A stretch of DNA of 64,000 nt from Laccaria trichodermophora. Its lineage: Eukaryota; Basidiomycota; Agaricomycetes; Agaricales; Hydnangiaceae. The notes beneath the pieces are model-generated. The model saw only the letters and a list, made by a program, of their open reading frames with translations, was not told where the DNA came from and made no database searches. This document shows, one piece after another, positions 61,564 through 64,000 of the stretch. A program made the translations under genes and the position numbers. Position 1 is the first letter of the stretch. Every line of letters starts with the position of its first letter. The stretch covers positions 62,001 through 126,000 of the forward strand of contig JACTVC010000019.1 in assembly GCA_018417955.1 (NCBI GenBank), written 5' to 3'.

Positions 61564-62604
61564 TTACATGAAATCGTCGTTTCCAAAGTCATCCAAAGCT
61601 TCCTCGTAAGCGCCTGTATCAAGCCTGGAATATCATGAATCAGCGAGAGAACCAAGGGGTCGTTGAATAGGAAAAACATGAAACTTGAAGGAATCGAGTA
61701 TAAAAACGTACCGTGACGACACTTTCGCCCCACCCAACCCTGGCTTCGACGCCGCCTTTGGCTTCTTCTTCCCACTTGCCTTATCCCTCTGCTCCTTCTG
61801 TTTCTCATTCGCCAGCGTCGTCAACCCCGACGCGACCTTGCGGACCTCGACATCTTTCAGCGGCAGTGCGAGCGCCCTCGCAAAGTGCTCCACGAACGAT
61901 GGGTACAACGGCTTGGATTCATGCCTCTTAACAATGAACTCGATGATACTCGCTGAGAGCTTCTGAAAGTCCTCCTTTGTCCGTGGTTGCGCAGATATCA
62001 GAGCGTCAAGTTCTGCAGAGGATGTTCCTAGATTAATTAATGGAATCAGATTAGATTAGATTTCGGGTTTTATGAATGGCAACAAACCCCCAAGAGCAGC
62101 TGCACCAAACAGCTCCGCAGCATTATTGAGATCGGCGTTGAGCTCCTTCTCCTTATCCCTCCTTGCCTTTTCTCGAGGATCAAGAACTGCATCCGAGTCG
62201 TATTCGTCAGAATTTTCGCCATTAGCTTGCCGCAGAGCTTTCTCCGCTTCTTTTTCTGCCAATTTCTGCTTGAGAGTGCCTTTCTTCTTCAGTAAAGCGA
62301 CTGGTGCGGGTTTGGCTTCTTCCTCTGACTCTTCCTCTGATGATTCTTCCCAGTCGCTCTTGGAAAGGCTTGAGTGGGGTAAGAACACGTTGTGAGACAG
62401 AACATACCACAGGCCCTTCCTCCTCCTTATCTTCTCCTTCCCATTTCGATTTTACTGGCTTCGCAACAGCAGGCTTTGCAGGTGCTGCAGGTTTGCCCTT
62501 GACCACTGGCGCGGCGTCGCTGTCTGATTCTTCTAAAACAACGGATCAGTATGAGCGATTCATGTTGTAAACTAGAAATGAGAGACGTCACCCCAGTCCG
62601 ACAT
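61564..62604 (-). CDS. HCR1: Eukaryotic translation initiation factor 3 subunit J
   Basis: eIF3j helps assemble the 40S pre-initiation complex and mRNA-entry-channel control. Exon 1 is tiny (MSDWGD, 62604-62587), then EESDSDAAPVVKGKPAAPAK with the conserved SKWEGED, an acidic ESSEEESEEEAKPAP stretch, KKKGTLKQKLAEKEAEKAL, NAAELFGAAALGG, KDFQKLS-like SIIEFIVKRHESKPLYPSF, LKDVEVRKVASGLTTLANEK, a KKKPKAASKPGLGG tail and the terminal exon ending DDFGNDDFM at 61564. This is the normal eIF3j order and length. Divergent from COQ9, with only about 126 bp between start codons as shared promoter. Confidence 0.9.
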
Positions 62605-62730
62605 ATGAAGTGTACGATGTGGATGAGAAAGAGGAATGTTATCAATTTTGTTCAATCTGCATAAGATCAGGTTCAGGGTTATTTTGTCGGCTTTTACCGG
62701 CGTTATCCTTGCCCAGTGCTTTTCGCTTGA

Positions 62731-63543
62731 ATGCAGCAGACACGCTTGCTCAAGCTCGCCTTGCCCCTCGTACGGACCCATGGCTTCACCCGCGAGGCTC
62801 TGGCGCGCTCGGTTATTCAGCTTCCAGCAACAGAAGCCCATATGGACCCTCTTCCCGACGCGGCGGTGTCAGCGCTCTTCGGTAGTGGTGACCAAGCACG
62901 GAAAACACTCATCGACGCATGGCTAACAGAAGGGATACATCAGCTGCAGTTCGTTGATGTCAAGGCAAGCACAGGAAGTAGTGCGACGGTGAGAGAGCTG
63001 CTCCGGGCAAGGCTGGCGTATAACGAGCCGGTTCTGGGATATCTCCCTGAGGTCTGTTTTTCTATCGCTCTTGAGTGTTCCATTGGTGCTGAGGGGTGTA
63101 ATTCAAGGCCTTTGCCCTTATGGCATCTCCGGTTTCTGGTTCACCGCCATTGGATCCGATACCTGCGTTGAAACACGCGACAGGGATAGCCAACCAGGTG
63201 TGTTATATTTCTGGAGACGCTTCTCTACAGGTGAGTTGTTCAATTTCGTTTTTGCACTCCTTGGGGCTGATGAATTTTCCAGATGGCTTGGTATACCCGT
63301 AGAGCATCTCTAGCAGCAATATACATGGCAGCTGGTAAGATTCGCGTCTTTCAGAAGAATCACCCGCTAAACAACCTTCCAGAGCTTCACCAACTAACTT
63401 CCCCGAAAACTGCCTACGCATTCCTCGACTCCCTCTTCGAATCATCGTCCTCCATCGAATCTACGCTCGGCGAGGTATCCCTGTTCTCAAACTATATCAT
63501 AAAGAGCTGGAAGGGGATACTCAAAAGTTCAGGGATGCTCTGA
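62731..63543 (+). CDS. COQ9: Ubiquinone biosynthesis protein COQ9
   Basis: Mitochondrial lipid-binding protein that supports COQ7 in coenzyme Q synthesis. Four exons: from MQQTRLLKLALPLVRTHGFT, a likely import leader, through ALFGSGDQARKTLIDAWLTE and RLAYNEPVLGYLPE; then AFALMASPVSGSPPLDPIPA with ISGDASLQ; then MAWYTRRASLAAIYMAAE; then LHQLTSPKTAYAFLDSLFES to ILKSSGML at 63543. The AWYTRRA and LHQLTSPxTAYxFLDSL blocks are COQ9 signatures. Introns are 48-60 nt with normal GT/AG ends. No lesions. The start is the first Met preceding the leader. Confidence 0.92.
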
Positions 63544-63834
63544 ACACGAACACGAGAACGCGAGTTGATTCACTCCATGCTGTTATACCTGTACTTACAA
63601 CGAGCAATATAATAAAGTTCTGACTCGAGGTTGAACCCAGCTCCCCCTGGAACAAAGTGAAGTTCTTTTAGACCTAGAAAACAACCCTACTCGAATCGCA
63701 AACGTTTTTAAGCGTGCGCATGCGCAGTCCCCGCCGAGGATCTGGACAGTATCTCCCATCTCATCGAGTTCTCAAAGGGATGCACAGACCTCCCCCCATG
63801 ACCAGTTCAAGACCAGAAAGAAAAGTTTGCGGAT

Positions 63835-64000
63835 ATGGTTAAGCCAGTGGAGGCCCGAGGGCACTGTAATTTGGTCATCTCTCATGATCAATCGGGGCTC
63901 AATGATGAAATGAACCGCGTGCCGGTGCAGAATGGCTTGTTCCCTGTTCGATGGGCTGAGGGCCTGGAAGTCAAGGTCTGTGTCTTTGACCTAATCATGA
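63835..64000 (+). CDS. Partial ORF at window end, unrecognised
   Basis: From ATG at 63835 (MVKPVEARGHCNLVIS) the frame is open for 55 codons to the window edge, with VQNGLFPVRWAEGLEV. There is too little to identify; it may be a chance frame. Between 63544 and 63834 I see no gene. Confidence 0.25.
   Translation, partial: MVKPVEARGHCNLVISHDQSGLNDEMNRVPVQNGLFPVRWAEGLEVKVCVFDLIM

Noticed and set aside
63600..63720. tRNA-like text near GGTTGAACCCAGC
   Set aside because: No matching acceptor, D or anticodon arms could be folded around it.

Overview
The window is genomic DNA of a mushroom-forming basidiomycete (Agaricomycetes). Evidence: intron-dense housekeeping genes with introns of about 45-70 nt (farnesyltransferase beta, F-actin capping protein beta, PPIL3-type cyclophilin, G-alpha, eIF3j, COQ9), gene families typical of that group (an FxVEVKAP hypothetical family, DUF7918, a P-loop GTPase family, a fungal kinase-like family), and DIRS-like and chromovirus retrotransposons of the kind found in agarics.

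Layout. 1-6.5 kb: four ordinary genes. 6.5-12 kb: gene-poor, with a broken hypothetical gene, one copy of a dispersed gene-like repeat and an ATG3 pseudogene. 12.5-20.9 kb: one minus-strand GTPase gene whose middle is a long array of 59-74 bp units. 21-27 kb: an inverted repeat, the second dispersed copy, a kinase-like gene and a second ATG3 fragment. 28-58.1 kb: a DIRS-like tyrosine-recombinase retroelement split by a 24.4 kb chromodomain Gypsy element (LTR-A), itself split by a 10.7 kb non-autonomous LTR element (LTR-B) and by a 1.9 kb hAT-like element. 58-64 kb: two DUF7918 genes, eIF3j, COQ9 and a partial ORF.

The main observation is in the GTPase gene. Read on its coding strand, every unit of the array is a complete short fungal intron (GTAAGT donor, CTGAC branch site, AACAG acceptor), and between each acceptor and the next donor lie exactly 3 nt (6 nt once). 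Intron lengths drift by amounts that are not multiples of 3, but the exon gap does not. All flanking phases are 0 and none of the triplets is a stop. I count 44 such gaps. The simplest reading is an array of one-codon microexons that would add a variable segment of about 45 residues between the GTPase domain and a hydrophobic C-terminal domain. This rests on sequence pattern only and needs transcript evidence.

The same array was later split by a TIR element that carries a decayed alpha/beta-hydrolase fragment and a nested member of a second TIR family. Many disabling changes in the transposons and pseudogenes are CpG transitions (notably CGA to TGA), as expected where repeats are cytosine-methylated.
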